This document shows, piece after piece, positions 52,701 through 64,000 of a stretch of 64,000 nt of DNA. Position 1 is the stretch's first letter. The number at the start of each line of letters is the position of its first letter. A model generated the notes under the pieces. The model searched no databases. It was not told the origin of the DNA and saw only the letters and a list, made by a program, of their open reading frames with translations. The stretch covers positions 109,437,816 to 109,501,815 of the forward strand of contig CM072801.1 in the NCBI GenBank assembly GCA_037013495.1. The letters are read 5' to 3'. The translations under genes and the position numbers were made by a program. Source of the DNA: Hippophae tibetana. Taxonomy: Eukaryota > Streptophyta > Magnoliopsida > Rosales > Elaeagnaceae.

Positions 52701-54650
52701 ACCTTATTTCGTTGTAATCTCTTCTTGCTCTTTAGGATTTCAATTTGTTCATCTTAGCCATATTCTTACTAATTCAATCTTTCTTATTCCATTGAGTTCC
52801 AGTATTCTTAGGTTTTCCGCAAAAGGGATTCGCATCGTTTGGGATCATAACCTTGGATGTGGAAAATGGAGTATCTATCTTCACATATCTATTTTTATAT
52901 TTTAGATTTAAAAAAATTTGTGCTTTGGAGGTTTTCTCCTCTCTTAAGTCACAATTTCCAAAAAGAGAAAGAAATTGTGTCCTTAAAGTCTTGTCTTTTA
53001 TTTCAATTTTGTTGACATTGTTTTCCACTTTGGATTTCATATCTTATTTTTCTTTAAAATCTTGTCATCTTTTACTTTTCTTTGTTTTATGTGTTCCACC
53101 TTTCTTTCTTCTTGAGAAAAACAAGAGAGCTAATACAGTTCACAAAGTAAAAACAAAAAGAAGGTATTAATTGTGGTTGTAACTAAAAACTGTTATAACT
53201 TTTATTTTGTGCATCGAAATGAGTACTATAACATATCAAATGTGAAGCTCGTTCCGATCCTATAAACGCACCGTAGCAATAGTATATTTCCCCACTTTTG
53301 TCAACCCAAATTTCATGGTTCATACTACATAATGATGTCTTAAACTTTGGTCGCACCTTATTTCGTTGTAATCTCTTCTTGCTCTTTAGTATTTCAATTT
53401 GTTCATCTTCGCCATATTCATAGTAATTCAATCTCTCTTATTCCATTGAGTTCCAGCGTTCTTAGGTTGGCCGCAAAAGGGATTCGCATCGTTTGGGATC
53501 ATAACCTTGGTTGGTGAAAATGGTGTATCTACCTTCACATATCTATTTTTAGAATTTTAGGTTTAAAAAATTTTGTGCTTTGGAGGTTTTCTCCTCTCTT
53601 AAGTCACAATTTCCAAAAAGAGAAAGAAATTGTGTCCTTAAAGTCGTGTCTTTTATTTCAATTTTGTTGACATTGTTTTCCACTTTGGATTTCATATCTT
53701 ATTTTTCTTTAAAATCTTGTCATCTTTTACTTTTCTTTGTTTTATGTGTTCCACCTTTCTTTCTTCTTGAGAAAAACAAGAGAGCTAATACAGTTCACAG
53801 TGAAAAAACAAAAAGAAGGTATTAATTGTGGTTGTAACTAAAAACTGTAATAACTTTTATTTTGTGCATCGAAATGAGTACTATAACATATCAAATCTGA
53901 AGCTCGTTCCGATGCCTAAAAACGCACCGTAGCAATAGTATATTTCCCCACTTTTGTCAACCCAAATTTCATGGTTCATACTACATAATGATGTCTTAAA
54001 CTTTGGTCGCACCTTATTTCGTTGTAATCTCTTCTTGCTCTTTAGTATTTCAATTTGTTCATCTTCGCCATATTCTTAGTAATTCAATCTTTCTTATTCC
54101 ATTGAGTTCCAGCGTTCTTAGGTTGTCCGCAAAAGGGATTCGCATCGTTTGGGATCATAACCTTGATTGGTGAAAATGGTGTATCTACCTTCACATATCT
54201 ATTTTTAGAATTTTTGGTTTAAAAAATTTTGTGCTTTGGTGGTTTTCTCCTCTCTTAAGTCACAATTTCCAAAAAGAGAAACAAATTGTGTCCTTAAAGT
54301 CGTGTCTTTTATTTCAATTTTGTTGACATTGTTTTCCACTTTGGATTTCATATCTTATTTTTCTTTAAAATCTTGTCATCTTTTACTTTTCTTTGTTTTA
54401 TGTGTTCCACCTTTCTTTCTGCTTGAGAAAAACAAGAGAGCTAATATAGTTCATAGTGTAAAAACAAAAAGAAGGAATTAATTGTGGTTGTAACTAAAAA
54501 CTATTATAACTTTTATTTTGTGCATCCAAAGGAGTACTTTAACATATCAAATCTGAAGCTCGTTCCGAAGCCTAAAAACGCACCGTAGCAATAGTATATT
54601 TCCCCACTTTTGTCAACCCAAATTTCATGGTTCATACTACATAATGATGT
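46750..54650. repeat. Tandem duplication of a 6-monomer higher-order unit (offset 3933 bp)
   Basis: Landmarks 47026, 47683, 48337, 48992, 49647 and 50303 correspond at 3933 bp to 50959, 51616, 52270, 52925, 53580 and 54236. Shared marks are CTTCTTTCTC, TTATGGGTTCC, CATCGTAATGAG, GAAAAATGGAG (one extra A), CACAAAGTAAAAAC, TTTGAATGC, CAATCAATC, GGATGTGGAAAATG and CATAGTAATTC. The left end lies between about 46710 and 46820, because further left CATCGTAATG faces CATCCAAAGG. The right end is near 54680, where TTCTTTCTC faces TTCTTGCTC. The few differences noticed include GAAAGCATT against GAAAGTATT and TTTTTTCATC against TTTGTTCATC. Confidence 0.85.
47930..48590. repeat. Most divergent monomer subtype (654 bp), first of four occurrences
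   Basis: This copy concentrates private changes: CAAATGTGAAG, CAACCAAAATTTC, CTTTGAATGCACC, TTGTTCCTCTTCG, TCAATCAATCTTATTCCTTTG, GCATAATTTGG, ATAACTTGG (one base lost), GCTAAAAATGG, ACAATTTTC, GGATGTCATATC, TTACTTTTC and TTTCATTC. It recurs complete near 51870-52525 and 57110-57770, and is cut by the window edge after about 63670. Its movement traces the exchanges in the right third of the window. Confidence 0.8.
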
Positions 54651-57600
54651 CTTAAACTTTGGTCGCACCTTATTTCGTTGTAATCTCTTCTTGCTCTTTA
54701 GGATTTCAATTTGTTCATCTTAGCCATATTCTTAGTAATTCAATCTTTCTTAATCCATTGAGTTCCAGCGTTCTTAGGTTGTCCGCAAAAGGGATTCGCA
54801 TCGTTTGGGATCATAACCTTGGATGCTGAAAATGGAGTATCTATCTTCACATATCTATTTTTAGAATTTTAGATTTAACAAATTTTGTGCTTTGGAGGTT
54901 TTCTCCTCTCTTAAGTCACAATTTCCAAAAAGGGAAAGAAATTGTGTCCTTAAAGTCGTGTCTTTTATTTCAATTTTGTTGACATTGTTTTCCACTTTGG
55001 ATTTCATATCTTATTTTTCTTTAAAATCTTGTCATCTTTTACTTTTCTTTGTTTTATGTGTTCCACCTTTCTTTCTTATTGAGAAAAACAAGAGAGCTAT
55101 TACTGTTCACAGTGTAAAAACAAAAAGAAGGTATTAATTGTGGTTGTAACTAAAAACTGTTATAACTTTTATTTTTTGCATCGAAATGAGTACTATAACA
55201 TATCAAATCTGATACTCGTTCCGATGCCTAAAAATGCACCGTAGTAATAGTATATTTCCCCACTTTTGTCAACCCAAATTTCATGGTTCCTACTACATAA
55301 TGATGTCTTAAACTTTGGTCGCACCTTATTTCGTTGTAATCTCTTCTTGCTCTTTAGGATTTCAATTTTTTCATCTTAGCCATATTCTTAGTAATTCAAT
55401 CTTTCTTACTCCATTGAGTTCCAGCGTTCTTAGGTTGTCTGCAAAAGGGATTCGCATCGTTTGGGATCATAACCTTGGATGCTGAAAATGGAGTATCTAT
55501 CTTCACATATCTATTTTTAGAATTTTAGATTTAAAAAATTTTGTGCTTTGGAGTTTTTCTCCTCTCTTAAGTCACAATTTCCAAAAAGGGAAAGAAATTG
55601 TGTACTTAAAGTCTTGTCTTTTATTTCAATTTTGTTGACATTGTTTTCCACTTTGGATTTCATATCTTATTTTTCTTTAAAATCTTGTCATCTTTTACTA
55701 TTCTTTGTTTTATATGTTCCACCTTTCTTTCTTCTTGAGAAAAACAAGAGAGCTAATACAGTTCACAGTGTAAAAACAAAAAGAAGGTATTAATTGTGGT
55801 TGTAACTAAAAACTGTTATAACTTTTATTTTGTGCATTGAAATGAGTACTATAACATATCAAATCTGAAGCTCGTTCCGATGCCTAAAAACGCACCGTAG
55901 CAATAGTATATTTCCTCACTTTTGTCAAACCAAATTTCATGGTGCATACTACATAATGATGTCTTAAACTTTGGTCGCACCTTATTTCGTTGTAATCTAT
56001 TCTTGCTCTTTAGGATTTCAATTTGTTCATCTTAGCCATATTCTTAGTAATTCAATCTTTCTTATTCCATTGAGTTCCAGCGTTCTTAGGTTGTCCGCAA
56101 AAGGGATTCGCATCGTTTGGGATCATAACCTTGATTGGTGAAAATGGTGTATCTACCTTCACATATCTATTTTTAGAATTTTTGGTTTAAAAAATTTTGT
56201 GCTTTGGCTGTTTTCTCCTCTCTTAAGTCACAATTTCCAAAAAGAGAAAGAAATTGTGTCCTTAAAGTCTTGTCTTTTATTTCAATTTTGTAGACATTGT
56301 TTTCAACTTTGGATTTCATATCTTATTTTTCTTTAAAATTTTGTCATCTTTTACTTTTCTTTGTTTTATGGGTTCCATCTTTCTTTCTTCTTGAGAAAAA
56401 CAAGAGAGCTAATACAGTTCACAGTGTAAAAACAAAAAGAAGGTATTAATTGTGGTTGTAACTAAAAACTGTTATAACTTTTATTTTGTGCATCGTAATG
56501 AGTACTATAACATATCAAATCTGAAGCTCCTTCCGATGCCTAAAAACGCACCGTAGCAATAGTATATTTCCCCACTTTTGTCAACCCAAATTTCATGGTT
56601 CATACTACATAATGATGTCTTAAACTTTGGTCGCACCTTATTTCGTTGTAATCTCTTCTTTCTCTTTAGGATTTCAATTTGTTCATCTTAGCCATATTCT
56701 TAGTAATTCAATCTTTCTTATTCCATTGAGTTCCAGCGTTCTTAGGTTGTCCGCAAAAGGGATTCGCATCGTTTGGGATCATAACCTTGGTTGCTGAAAA
56801 ATGGAGTATCTACCTTCACATATCTATTTTTAGAATTTTAGGTTTAAAAAATTTTGTGCTTTGGAGGTTTTCTCCTCTCTTAAGTCACAATTTCCAAAAA
56901 GAGAAAGAAATTGTGTCCTTAAAGTCTTGTCTTTTATTTCAATTTTGTTGACATTGTTTTCCACTTTGGATTTCATATCTTATTTTTCTTTAAAATCTTG
57001 TCATCTTTTACTTTTCTTTGTTTTATGTGTTCCACCTTTCTTTCTTCTTGAGAAAAACAAGAGAGCTAATACAGTTCACAAAGTAAAAACAAAAAGAAAG
57101 TATTAATTGTGGTTGTAACTAAAAAATGTTATAACTTTTATTTTGTGCATCGAAATGAGTACTATAACATATCAAATGTGAAGCTCGTTCCGATCCTATA
57201 AACGCACCGTAGCAATAGTATATTTCCCCACTTTTGTCAACCAAAATTTCATGGTTCATACTACATAATGATGTCTTAAACTTTGAATGCACCTTATTTC
57301 GTTGTAATCTCTTCTTGCTCTTTAGTATTTCAATTTGTTCCTCTTCGCCATATTCTTAGTAATTCAATCAATCTTATTCCTTTGAGTTCCAGCGTTCTTA
57401 GGTTGTCCGCAAAAGGGATTCGCATAATTTGGGATCATAACTTGGTTGCTAAAAATGGTGTATCTACCTTCACATATCTATTTTTAGAATTTTAGGTTTA
57501 AAATATTTTGTGCTTTGGAGGTTTTCTCCTCTCTTAAGTCACAATTTTCAAAAAGAGAAAGAAATTGTGTCCTTAAAGTCTTGTCTTTTATTTCAATTTT

Positions 57601-60600
57601 GTTGACATTGTTTTCCACTTTGGATGTCATATCTTACTTTTCTTTAAAATCTTGTCATCTTTTACTTTTCTTTGTTTTATGTGTTCCACCTTTCATTCTT
57701 CTTGAGAAAAACAAGAGAGCTAATACAGTTCACAATGTAAAAACAAAAAGAAGGTATTAATTGTGGTTGTAACTAAAAACTGTTATAACTTTTATTTTGT
57801 GCATCGAAATGAGTACTATAACATATCAAATCTGAAGCTCGTTCCGATGCCTAAAAACGCACCGTAGCAATAGTATATTTCCCCACTTTTGTCAACCCAA
57901 ATTTCATGGTTCATACTACATAATGATGTCTTAAACTTTGGTCGCACCTTATTTCGTTGTAATCTCTTCTTGCTCTTTAGGATTTCAATTTTTTCATCTT
58001 AGCCATATTCTTAGTAATTCAATCTTTCTTACTCCATTGAGTTCCAGCGTTCTTAGGTTGTCTGCAAAAGGGATTCGCATCGTTTGGGATCATAACCTTG
58101 GATGCTGAAAATGGAGTATCTATCTTCACATATCTATTTTTAGAATTTTAGATTTAAAAAAATTTGTGCTTTGGAGTTTTTCTCCTCTCTTAAGTCACAA
58201 TTTCCAAAAAGGGAAAGAAATTGTGTACTTAAAGTCTTGTCTTTTATTTCAATTTTGTTGACATTGTTTTCCACTTTGGATTTCATATCTTATTTTTCTT
58301 TAAAATCTTGTCATCTTTTACTTTTCTTTGTTTTATATGTTCCACCTTTCTTTCTTCTTGAGAAAAACAAGAGAGCTAATACAGTTCACAGTGTAAAAAC
58401 AAAAAGAAGGTATTAATTGTGGTTGTAACTAAAAACTGTTATAACTTTTATTTTGTGCATCGAAATGAGTACTATAACATATCAAATCTGAAGCTCGTTC
58501 CGATCCTATAAACGCACCGTAGCAATAGTATATTTCCCCACTTTTGTCAACCCAAATTTCATGGTGCATACTACATAATGATGTCTTAAACTTTGGTCGC
58601 ACCTTATTTCGTTGTAATCTATTCTTGCTCTTTAGGATTTCAATTTGTTCATCTTCGCCATATTCTTAGTAATTCAATCTCTCTTATTCCATTGAGTTCC
58701 AGCGTTCTTAGGTTGTCCGCAAAAGGGATTCGCATCGTTTGGGATCATAACCTTGATTGGTGAAAATGGTGTATCTACCTTCACATATCTATTTTTAGAA
58801 TTTTTGGTTTAAAAAATTTTGTGCTTTGGCGGTTTTCTCCTCTCTTAAGTCACAATTTCCAAAAAGAGAAAGAAATTGTGTCCTTAAAGTCTTGTCTTTT
58901 ATTTCAATTTTGTAGACATTGTTTTCAACTTTGGATTTCATATCTTATTTTTCTTTAAAATTTTGTCATCTTTTACTTTTCTTTGTTTTATGGGTTCCAT
59001 CTTTCTTTCTTCTTGAGAAAAACAAGAGAGCTAATACAGTTCACAGTGTAAAAACAAAAAGAAGGTATTAATTGTGGTTGTAACTAAAAACTGTTATAAC
59101 TTTTATTTTGTGCATCGTAATGAGTACTATAACATATCAAATCTGAAGCTCCTTCCGATGCCTAAAAACGCACCGTAGCAATAGTATATTTCCCCACTTT
59201 TGTCAACCCAAATTTCATGGTTCATACTACATAATGATGTCTTAAACTTTGGTCGCACCTTATTTCGTTGTAATCTCTTCTTGCTCTTTAGGATTTCAAT
59301 TTGTTCATCTTAGCCATATTCTTACTAATTCAATCTTTCTTATTCCATTGAGTTCCAGTATTCTTAGGTTTTCCGCAAAAGGGATTCGCATCGTTTGGGA
59401 TCATAACCTTGGATGTGGAAAATGGAGTATCTATCTTCACATATCTATTTTTATATTTTAGATTTAAAAAAATTTGTGCTTTGGAGGTTTTCTCCTCTCT
59501 TAAGTCACAATTTCCAAAAAGAGAAAGAAATTGTGTCCTTAAAGTCTTGTCTTTTATTTCAATTTTGTTGACATTGTTTTCCACTTTGGATTTCATATCT
59601 TATTTTTCTTTAAAATCTTGTCATCTTTTACTTTTCTTTGTTTTATGTGTTCCACCTTTCTTTCTTCTTGAGAAAAACAAGAGAGCTAATACAGTTCACA
59701 AAGTAAAAACAAAAAGAAGGTATTAATTGTGGTTGTAACTAAAAACTGTTATAACTTTTATTTTGTGCATCGAAATGAGTACTATAACATATCAAATGTG
59801 AAGCTCGTTCCGATCCTATAAACGCACCGTAGCAATAGTATATTTCCCCACTTTTGTCAACCCAAATTTCATGGTTCATACTACATAATGATGTCTTAAA
59901 CTTTGGTCGCACCTTATTTCGTTGTAATCTCTTCTTGCTCTTTAGTATTTCAATTTGTTCATCTTCGCCATATTCATAGTAATTCAATCTCTCTTATTCC
60001 ATTGAGTTCCAGCGTTCTTAGGTTGGCCGCAAAAGGGATTCGCATCGTTTGGGATCATAACCTTGGTTGGTGAAAATGGTGTATCTACCTTCACATATCT
60101 ATTTTTAGAATTTTAGGTTTAAAAAATTTTGTGCTTTGGAGGTTTTCTCCTCTCTTAAGTCACAATTTCCAAAAAGAGAAAGAAATTGTGTCCTTAAAGT
60201 CGTGTCTTTTATTTCAATTTTGTTGACATTGTTTTCCACTTTGGATTTCATATCTTATTTTTCTTTAAAATCTTGTCATCTTTTACTTTTCTTTGTTTTA
60301 TGTGTTCCACCTTTCTTTCTTCTTGAGAAAAACAAGAGAGCTAATACAGTTCACAGTGAAAAAACAAAAAGAAGGTATTAATTGTGGTTGTAACTAAAAA
60401 CTGTAATAACTTTTATTTTGTGCATCGAAATGAGTACTATAACATATCAAATCTGAAGCTCGTTCCGATGCCTAAAAACGCACCGTAGCAATAGTATATT
60501 TCCCCACTTTTGTCAACCCAAATTTCATGGTTCATACTACATAATGATGTCTTAAACTTTGGTCGCACCTTATTTCGTTGTAATCTCTTCTTGCTCTTTA

Positions 60601-63600
60601 GTATTTCAATTTGTTCATCTTCGCCATATTCTTAGTAATTCAATCTTTCTTATTCCATTGAGTTCCAGCGTTCTTAGGTTGTCCGCAAAAGGGATTCGCA
60701 TCGTTTGGGATCATAACCTTGATTGGTGAAAATGGTGTATCTACCTTCACATATCTATTTTTAGAATTTTTGGTTTAAAAAATTTTGTGCTTTGGTGGTT
60801 TTCTCCTCTCTTAAGTCACAATTTCCAAAAAGAGAAACAAATTGTGTCCTTAAAGTCGTGTCTTTTATTTCAATTTTGTTGACATTGTTTTCCACTTTGG
60901 ATTTCATATCTTATTTTTCTTTAAAATCTTGTCATCTTTTACTTTTCTTTGTTTTATGTGTTCCACCTTTCTTTCTGCTTGAGAAAAACAAGAGAGCTAA
61001 TACAGTTCATAGTGTAAAAACAAAAAGAAGGAATTAATTGTGGTTGTAACTAAAAACTATTATAACTTTTATTTTGTGCATCCAAAGGAGTACTTTAACA
61101 TATCAAATCTGAAGCTCGTTCCGAAGCCTAAAAACGCACCGTAGCAATAGTATATTTCCCCACTTTTGTCAACCCAAATTTCATGGTTCATACTACATAA
61201 TGATGTCTTAAACTTTGGTCGCACCTTATTTCGTTGTAATCTCTTCTTGCTCTTTAGGATTTCAATTTGTTCATCTTAGCCATATTCTTAGTAATTCAAT
61301 CTTTCTTAATCCATTGAGTTCCAGCGTTCTTAGGTTGTCCGCAAAAGGGATTCGCATCGTTTGGGATCATAACCTTGGATGCTGAAAATGGAGTATCTAT
61401 CTTCACATATCTATTTTTAGAATTTTAGATTTAACAAATTTTGTGCTTTGGAGGTTTTCTCCTCTCTTAAGTCACAATTTCCAAAAAGGGAAAGAAATTG
61501 TGTCCTTAAAGTCGTGTCTTTTATTTCAATTTTGTTGACATTGTTTTCCACTTTGGATTTCATATCTTATTTTTCTTTAAAATCTTGTCATCTTTTACTT
61601 TTCTTTGTTTTATGTGTTCCACCTTTCTTTCTTATTGAGAAAAACAAGAGAGCTATTACTGTTCACAGTGTAAAAACAAAAAGAAGGTATTAATTGTGGT
61701 TGTAACTAAAAACTGTTATAACTTTTATTTTTTGCATCGAAATGAGTACTATAACATATCAAATCTGATACTCGTTCCGATGCCTAAAAATGCACCGTAG
61801 TAATAGTATATTTCCCCACTTTTGTCAACCCAAATTTCATGGTTCCTACTACATAATGATGTCTTAAACTTTGGTCGCACCTTATTTCGTTGTAATCTCT
61901 TCTTGCTCTTTAGGATTTCAATTTTTTCATCTTAGCCATATTCTTAGTAATTCAATCTTTCTTACTCCATTGAGTTCCAGCGTTCTTAGGTTGTCTGCAA
62001 AAGGGATTCGCATCGTTTGGGATCATAACCTTGGATGCTGAAAATGGAGTATCTATCTTCACATATCTATTTTTAGAATTTTAGATTTAAAAAATTTTGT
62101 GCTTTGGAGTTTTTCTCCTCTCTTAAGTCACAATTTCCAAAAAGGGAAAGAAATTGTGTACTTAAAGTCTTGTCTTTTATTTCAATTTTGTTGACATTGT
62201 TTTCCACTTTGGATTTCATATCTTATTTTTCTTTAAAATCTTGTCATCTTTTACTTTTCTTTGTTTTATATGTTCCACCTTTCTTTCTTCTTGAGAAAAA
62301 CAAGAGAGCTAATACAGTTCACAGTGTAAAAACAAAAAGAAGGTATTAATTGTGGTTGTAACTAAAAACTGTTATAACTTTTATTTTGTGCATTGAAATG
62401 AGTACTATAACATATCAAATCTGAAGCTCGTTCCGATGCCTAAAAACGCACCGTAGCAATAGTATATTTCCTCACTTTTGTCAAACCAAATTTCATGGTG
62501 CATACTACATAATGATGTCTTAAACTTTGGTCGCACCTTATTTCGTTGTAATCTATTCTTGCTCTTTAGGATTTCAATTTGTTCATCTTAGCCATATTCT
62601 TAGTAATTCAATCTTTCTTATTCCATTGAGTTCCAGCGTTCTTAGGTTGTCCGCAAAAGGGATTCGCATCGTTTGGGATCATAACCTTGATTGGTGAAAA
62701 TGGTGTATCTACCTTCACATATCTATTTTTAGAATTTTTGGTTTAAAAAATTTTGTGCTTTGGCTGTTTTCTCCTCTCTTAAGTCACAATTTCCAAAAAG
62801 AGAAAGAAATTGTGTCCTTAAAGTCTTGTCTTTTATTTCAATTTTGTAGACATTGTTTTCAACTTTGGATTTCATATCTTATTTTTCTTTAAAATTTTGT
62901 CATCTTTTACTTTTCTTTGTTTTATGGGTTCCATCTTTCTTTCTTCTTGAGAAAAACAAGAGAGCTAATACAGTTCACAGTGTAAAAACAAAAAGAAGGT
63001 ATTAATTGTGGTTGTAACTAAAAACTGTTATAACTTTTATTTTGTGCATCGTAATGAGTACTATAACATATCAAATCTGAAGCTCCTTCCGATGCCTAAA
63101 AACGCACCGTAGCAATAGTATATTTCCCCACTTTTGTCAACCCAAATTTCATGGTTCATACTACATAATGATGTCTTAAACTTTGGTCGCACCTTATTTC
63201 GTTGTAATCTCTTCTTTCTCTTTAGGATTTCAATTTGTTCATCTTAGCCATATTCTTAGTAATTCAATCTTTCTTATTCCATTGAGTTCCAGCGTTCTTA
63301 GGTTGTCCGCAAAAGGGATTCGCATCGTTTGGGATCATAACCTTGGTTGCTGAAAAATGGAGTATCTACCTTCACATATCTATTTTTAGAATTTTAGGTT
63401 TAAAAAATTTTGTGCTTTGGAGGTTTTCTCCTCTCTTAAGTCACAATTTCCAAAAAGAGAAAGAAATTGTGTCCTTAAAGTCTTGTCTTTTATTTCAATT
63501 TTGTTGACATTGTTTTCCACTTTGGATTTCATATCTTATTTTTCTTTAAAATCTTGTCATCTTTTACTTTTCTTTGTTTTATGTGTTCCACCTTTCTTTC

Positions 63601-64000
63601 TTCTTGAGAAAAACAAGAGAGCTAATACAGTTCACAAAGTAAAAACAAAAAGAAAGTATTAATTGTGGTTGTAACTAAAAAATGTTATAACTTTTATTTT
63701 GTGCATCGAAATGAGTACTATAACATATCAAATGTGAAGCTCGTTCCGATCCTATAAACGCACCGTAGCAATAGTATATTTCCCCACTTTTGTCAACCAA
63801 AATTTCATGGTTCATACTACATAATGATGTCTTAAACTTTGAATGCACCTTATTTCGTTGTAATCTCTTCTTGCTCTTTAGTATTTCAATTTGTTCCTCT
63901 TCGCCATATTCTTAGTAATTCAATCAATCTTATTCCTTTGAGTTCCAGCGTTCTTAGGTTGTCCGCAAAAGGGATTCGCATAATTTGGGATCATAACTTG
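52600..64000. repeat. Second 10-monomer tandem duplication, right unit cut by the window edge (offset 6556 bp)
   Basis: Landmarks 52925, 53580, 54236, 54892, 55548, 56204 and 56861 correspond at 6556 bp to 59481, 60136, 60792, 61448, 62104, 62760 and 63417. The match continues to the last base (57444 with 64000). It begins between about 59150 and 59250; further left CATCGAAATG faces CATCGTAATG. Shared private marks include GTGCATTGAAATG, GTCAAACC, TTGGCTG, CTGATACTCG, TTACTGTTC and TTTATATGTTCC. Only about 4.8 kb of the right unit is in view. Confidence 0.85.
55360..59270. repeat. Mosaic block inside the second 10-monomer unit
   Basis: At offset 2623 (four monomers) about 55361-56640 matches 57984-59263, sharing CAATTTTTTC, GGAGTTTTTC, TTTATATGTTCC, GGTGCATAC, AATCTATTC and TTATGGGTTCC. 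At offset 5245 (eight monomers) about 51410-52735 matches 56655-57980. The two matches meet near 57960-57990, so that monomer is a junction between two parents. The copy near 58500 has GATCCTATAAAC where its partner has GATGCCTAAAAAC, showing further exchange. Confidence 0.7.

Larger units (their letters stand above)
1..64000. repeat. Tandem satellite array, ~656-bp monomer, about 97.6 copies
   Basis: Every part of the window aligns to the same unit, head to tail, with no inverted copy and no inserted foreign DNA. The landmark TTGGAG (or TTCGGA, TACGGA) falls at 458, 1114, 1770, 2425, 3081, 3736, 4392, 5047, 5703, 6359, 7014, 7670, 8325, 8981, 9637, 10292, 10955, 11611, 12267, 12923, 13579, 14235, 14891, 15549, 16201, 16857, 17513, 18169, 18825, 19481, 20137, 20793, 21449, 22107, 22759, 23415, 24071, 24727, 25383, 26039, 26695, 27351, 28005, 28661, 29317, 29973, 30629, 31285, 31941, 32597, 33253, 33909, 34565, 35221, 35877, 36533, 37189, 37845, 38501, 39157, 39813, 40469, 41124, 41780, 42436, 43093, 43746, 44402, 45058, 45714, 46370, 47026, 47683, 48337, 48992, 49647, 50303, 50959, 51616, 52270, 52925, 53580, 54236, 54892, 55548, 56204, 56861, 57515, 58171, 58826, 59481, 60136, 60792, 61448, 62104, 62760 and 63417. 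Intervals are 652-658 bp except one of 663. The family is not one I recognise. A eukaryotic heterochromatic satellite is inferred from size, purity and the higher-order structure. Confidence 0.98.

Noticed and set aside
1..64000. CRISPR array
   Set aside because: The repeat unit is hundreds of bases long with no alternation of short constant repeats and unique spacers.
1..64000. Ribosomal DNA or other gene tandem array
   Set aside because: No rRNA- or tRNA-like segment, no histone-like or other conserved coding frame in the monomer.
1..64000. Transposon-derived origin (terminal repeats, target duplications)
   Set aside because: No terminal inverted or direct repeats bound the monomer and no transposase or reverse transcriptase frame is visible on either strand.

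Overview
The whole 64 kb window is one uninterrupted tandem array of an AT-rich satellite DNA with a monomer of about 656 bp. I see no gene, RNA gene, transposon, CRISPR array or unique DNA anywhere in it. Using one internal landmark (TTGGAG, or its mutated forms, just after TTTTGTGC), I located 97 successive copies from position 458 to 63417. The mean spacing is 655.8 bp, almost every interval is 654-657 bp, and all copies lie in the same head-to-tail orientation. The array enters the window already running and leaves it still running, so neither edge is seen.

The organism is almost certainly a eukaryote: tens of kilobases of non-coding, homogenised satellite with higher-order repeats (HORs) is typical of pericentromeric, centromeric, sex-chromosome or subtelomeric heterochromatin and is not known from bacteria. 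I do not recognise the monomer and cannot name the species. CpG dinucleotides are fairly well kept (about a dozen per monomer), which leans weakly away from a heavily CpG-methylated vertebrate genome.

The monomers differ mainly by scattered substitutions and small indels. Shared private variants show that multi-monomer blocks have been copied. From left to right: a dimer duplication (about 2.34-4.98 kb, offset 1311 bp) joined to a 5-monomer duplication (3.18-9.99 kb, offset 3278 bp); a 10-monomer duplication (12.66-25.63 kb, offset 6558 bp); a patchwork of 3-mer and 2-mer offsets (28.0-31.6 kb); a zone marked by a local GGAGGG variant (29.97-41.13 kb) that contains a dimer duplication (37.1-39.8 kb); a third, diverged copy of part of the 10-mer (about 42.4-43.7 kb); a 6-monomer duplication (46.75-54.65 kb, offset 3933 bp); and a second 10-monomer duplication (52.6 kb to the right edge, offset 6556 bp), whose left unit is itself a mosaic. 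This is what repeated unequal exchange plus short gene conversion would produce.

Inside each monomer the points of interest are an 8-bp inverted repeat kept in most copies, a T-rich segment likely to be curved, an A-tract that is a length-change hotspot, and a conserved half-match to the CENP-B box. The many 60-105 codon open frames are by-products of the repeat: most lack an ATG, are cut by stops in sister copies, or exist only where a single variant removes a stop.
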